Shown one piece after another: positions 63,031 to 64,000 of a stretch of 64,000 bases of DNA. The notes under the pieces are model-generated. The model saw only the letters and a program-made list of their open reading frames with translations. It searched no databases and was not told the origin of the DNA. Made by a program: the position numbers and the translations under genes. Source of the DNA: Streptomyces sp. NRRL WC-3742 (GTDB lineage: Bacteria > Actinomycetota > Actinomycetes > Streptomycetales > Streptomycetaceae); assembly GCF_000720635.1 (NCBI RefSeq), contig NZ_JOCF01000019.1, positions 29,293 to 93,292 on the forward strand. Direction: 5' to 3'. Position 1 is the first letter of the stretch; each line of letters begins with the position of its first letter.

Positions 63031-63741
63031 TCAGTTGCCGCCGAGGGCGCTCTCGATGCCCTGGACCATCCGCCACAGCGGGGCCTTGCGGCTGGCGACC
63101 AGCACCACGACCTCGTCCTCGGGCTCCTCGCCCGGGCGGGCGGCGCCGCGATCGGCCGGGCGGTCGCTCCAGGTGTCGGTGACGAAGGCCATCGCCGCGT
63201 CCACCTCGGCCACCCAGTCGCTCTCGCCGCCCGAGCGCAGCCAGGTGCGCAGGGCGTGGTTGTGCGCGGCGACCACGGCGGCGGCGATGACGTCGGCGCG
63301 CAGCGGGCCTTCGGGGCGGGCGGCGAAGCGGCCGCGCAGGTAGGCGGCGAGGGTGTGCTCGTAGCGCCAGACCACCGACAGCTCGTACGCCCGCAGGCCG
63401 GGGACCTTGCGGGTGAGGCGGTAGCGCTGGACGGAGAAGGCGGGCTGCTCGGCGTACATCCGCAGCACGAGGCGGGCCGCGTCGCAGGCGTGCTTGACCG
63501 GGTCCTCCTCGCCGGTGCCGGAGTCGAGGAACTCGGTCATCTCGGCGAGGCTGCGCTCGTGGTCGGGGAAGACCACGTCCTCCTTCGCCGGGAAGTAGCG
63601 GAAGAAGGAGCGGCGGCCCACGCCGGCGAGGGAGACGATGTCGTCGACGGTCGTCTGCTCGAAGCCGCGTTCCAGGAAGAGCTCGAAGGCCGCGGCCACC
63701 AGCGCCTCGCGCATGGCCGGTTTGGAGGGCCCGTCGTTCAT
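63031..63741 (-). CDS. TetR-family transcriptional regulator
   Basis: 236 residues. N-terminal HTH: LVAAAFELFLERGFEQTTVDDIVSLAGVGRRSFFRYFPAKEDVVF, clearly TetR. The C-terminal ligand-binding domain is helical with no recognisable pocket signature. ATG 63741 has AGGA at 7 bases; GTG 63771 is a possible alternative. It lies 85 bp downstream of an acyl-CoA dehydrogenase gene on the same strand, so it may control fatty-acid or acyl-CoA degradation. Confidence 0.9.
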   Translation of the reverse strand: MNDGPSKPAMREALVAAAFELFLERGFEQTTVDDIVSLAGVGRRSFFRYFPAKEDVVFPDHERSLAEMTEFLDSGTGEEDPVKHACDAARLVLRMYAEQPAFSVQRYRLTRKVPGLRAYELSVVWRYEHTLAAYLRGRFAARPEGPLRADVIAAAVVAAHNHALRTWLRSGGESDWVAEVDAAMAFVTDTWSDRPADRGAARPGEEPEDEVVVLVASRKAPLWRMVQGIESALGGN

Positions 63742-63855
63742 GGCCTGGTCCTGCTCTTCCTTCTCGCTCACTCTCGGGAACCTAACACCGCCGTGCGGTG
63801 TCGCCCCGACCGGCCGGGCCGGTGCGCCCGGGCCCGGCCAATCGAGGGGCTGCCG

Positions 63856-64000
63856 TTACGGCAGGTTGCGGGCCATGACGATGCGCTGGACCTGGTTGGT
63901 CCCCTCGTAGATCTGCGTGATCTTCGCGTCGCGCATCATCCGCTCCACCGGGTAGTCCCGCGTGTACCCGTACCCGCCCAGCAGCTGCACCGCGTCCGTG
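63856..64000 (-). CDS. Acyl-CoA dehydrogenase, C-terminal end (truncated by window edge)
   Basis: The minus strand reads in frame to the window edge: [24 protein letters not shown] then [23 protein letters not shown] and stop TAA at 63858-63856. The GGYGY and the IYEGTNQ-Q-I-AR end are the standard C-terminus of FAD-dependent acyl-CoA dehydrogenases. The rest of the gene lies beyond base 64000. Only about 47 residues are visible, so the substrate class cannot be judged. Confidence 0.92.
   Translation of the reverse strand, partial: TDAVQLLGGYGYTRDYPVERMMRDAKITQIYEGTNQVQRIVMARNLP

Overview
The window looks like chromosome from a streptomycete (Streptomyces or Kitasatospora). Base composition is very GC-rich with extreme third-position bias, and GTG/TTG starts are common. 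It carries chaplins, a conservon, mycothiol ligase (MshC), a full Pup-proteasome locus and F420-type enzymes, a combination typical of that family. The block from tatC through the proteasome genes, metH, mshC, the DUF3090 trio and aldo/keto reductase reads as conserved core; both flanks look more variable.

Layout. 1-1.9 kb: end of an ABC exporter (permease plus ATPase) and a decayed Uma2-type nuclease remnant. 1.9-11.3 kb: a catabolic cluster, all on the minus strand, matching the trans-4-hydroxy-L-proline route: heteromeric FAD/2Fe-2S D-hydroxyproline dehydrogenase (three genes), DapA-family deaminase, hydroxyproline epimerase, ketoglutarate-semialdehyde dehydrogenase. A second proline-racemase paralogue, an ornithine-cyclodeaminase-family reductase and a GntR/FCD regulator follow. 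Three promoters in the cluster share an 11-bp motif that I propose is the regulator's operator. 11.4-13.4 kb: tatC, tatA and two small conserved proteins. 13.4-25.9 kb: pafC-pafB, three FKBP isomerases (two of them with two domains), pafA, prcA, prcB, pup, dop and arc, i.e. tagging, untagging, unfolding and degradation of pupylated proteins. 26-33.9 kb: ferredoxin, trmI, an M50/CBS protease, a RecB-like nuclease coupled to an orphan response regulator, an orphan peptide-binding lipoprotein and a HAD phosphatase. 34-48 kb: metH, a membrane-anchored GH18-like protein, PAC2 protein, mshC, a secreted intradiol dioxygenase with a carbohydrate/lignin-binding module and AraC regulator, SCO1664-like/DUF3090/histidine-phosphatase genes, an LLM oxidoreductase and an aldo/keto reductase. 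48-51.5 kb: a RecD2-like protein whose ATPase motifs are decayed, plus two small unknowns. 51.6-53 kb: one long, wall-anchored chaplin and one short chaplin. 53.2-55 kb: M20 peptidase and tRNA-Leu(GAG).

55.3-61.7 kb is the most interesting stretch. A conservon (cvnA-B-C-D plus a CYP157-like P450 lacking the ExxR motif) runs, with overlapping or nearly overlapping genes, into a DMATS-type aromatic prenyltransferase. A flavin monooxygenase converges on it. I infer a signalling-linked prenyl-indole pathway. 62-64 kb: a YukJ/DUF2278 protein, a TetR regulator and the C-terminal end of an acyl-CoA dehydrogenase running out of the window.

All assignments are from reading the sequence; no database search was run.
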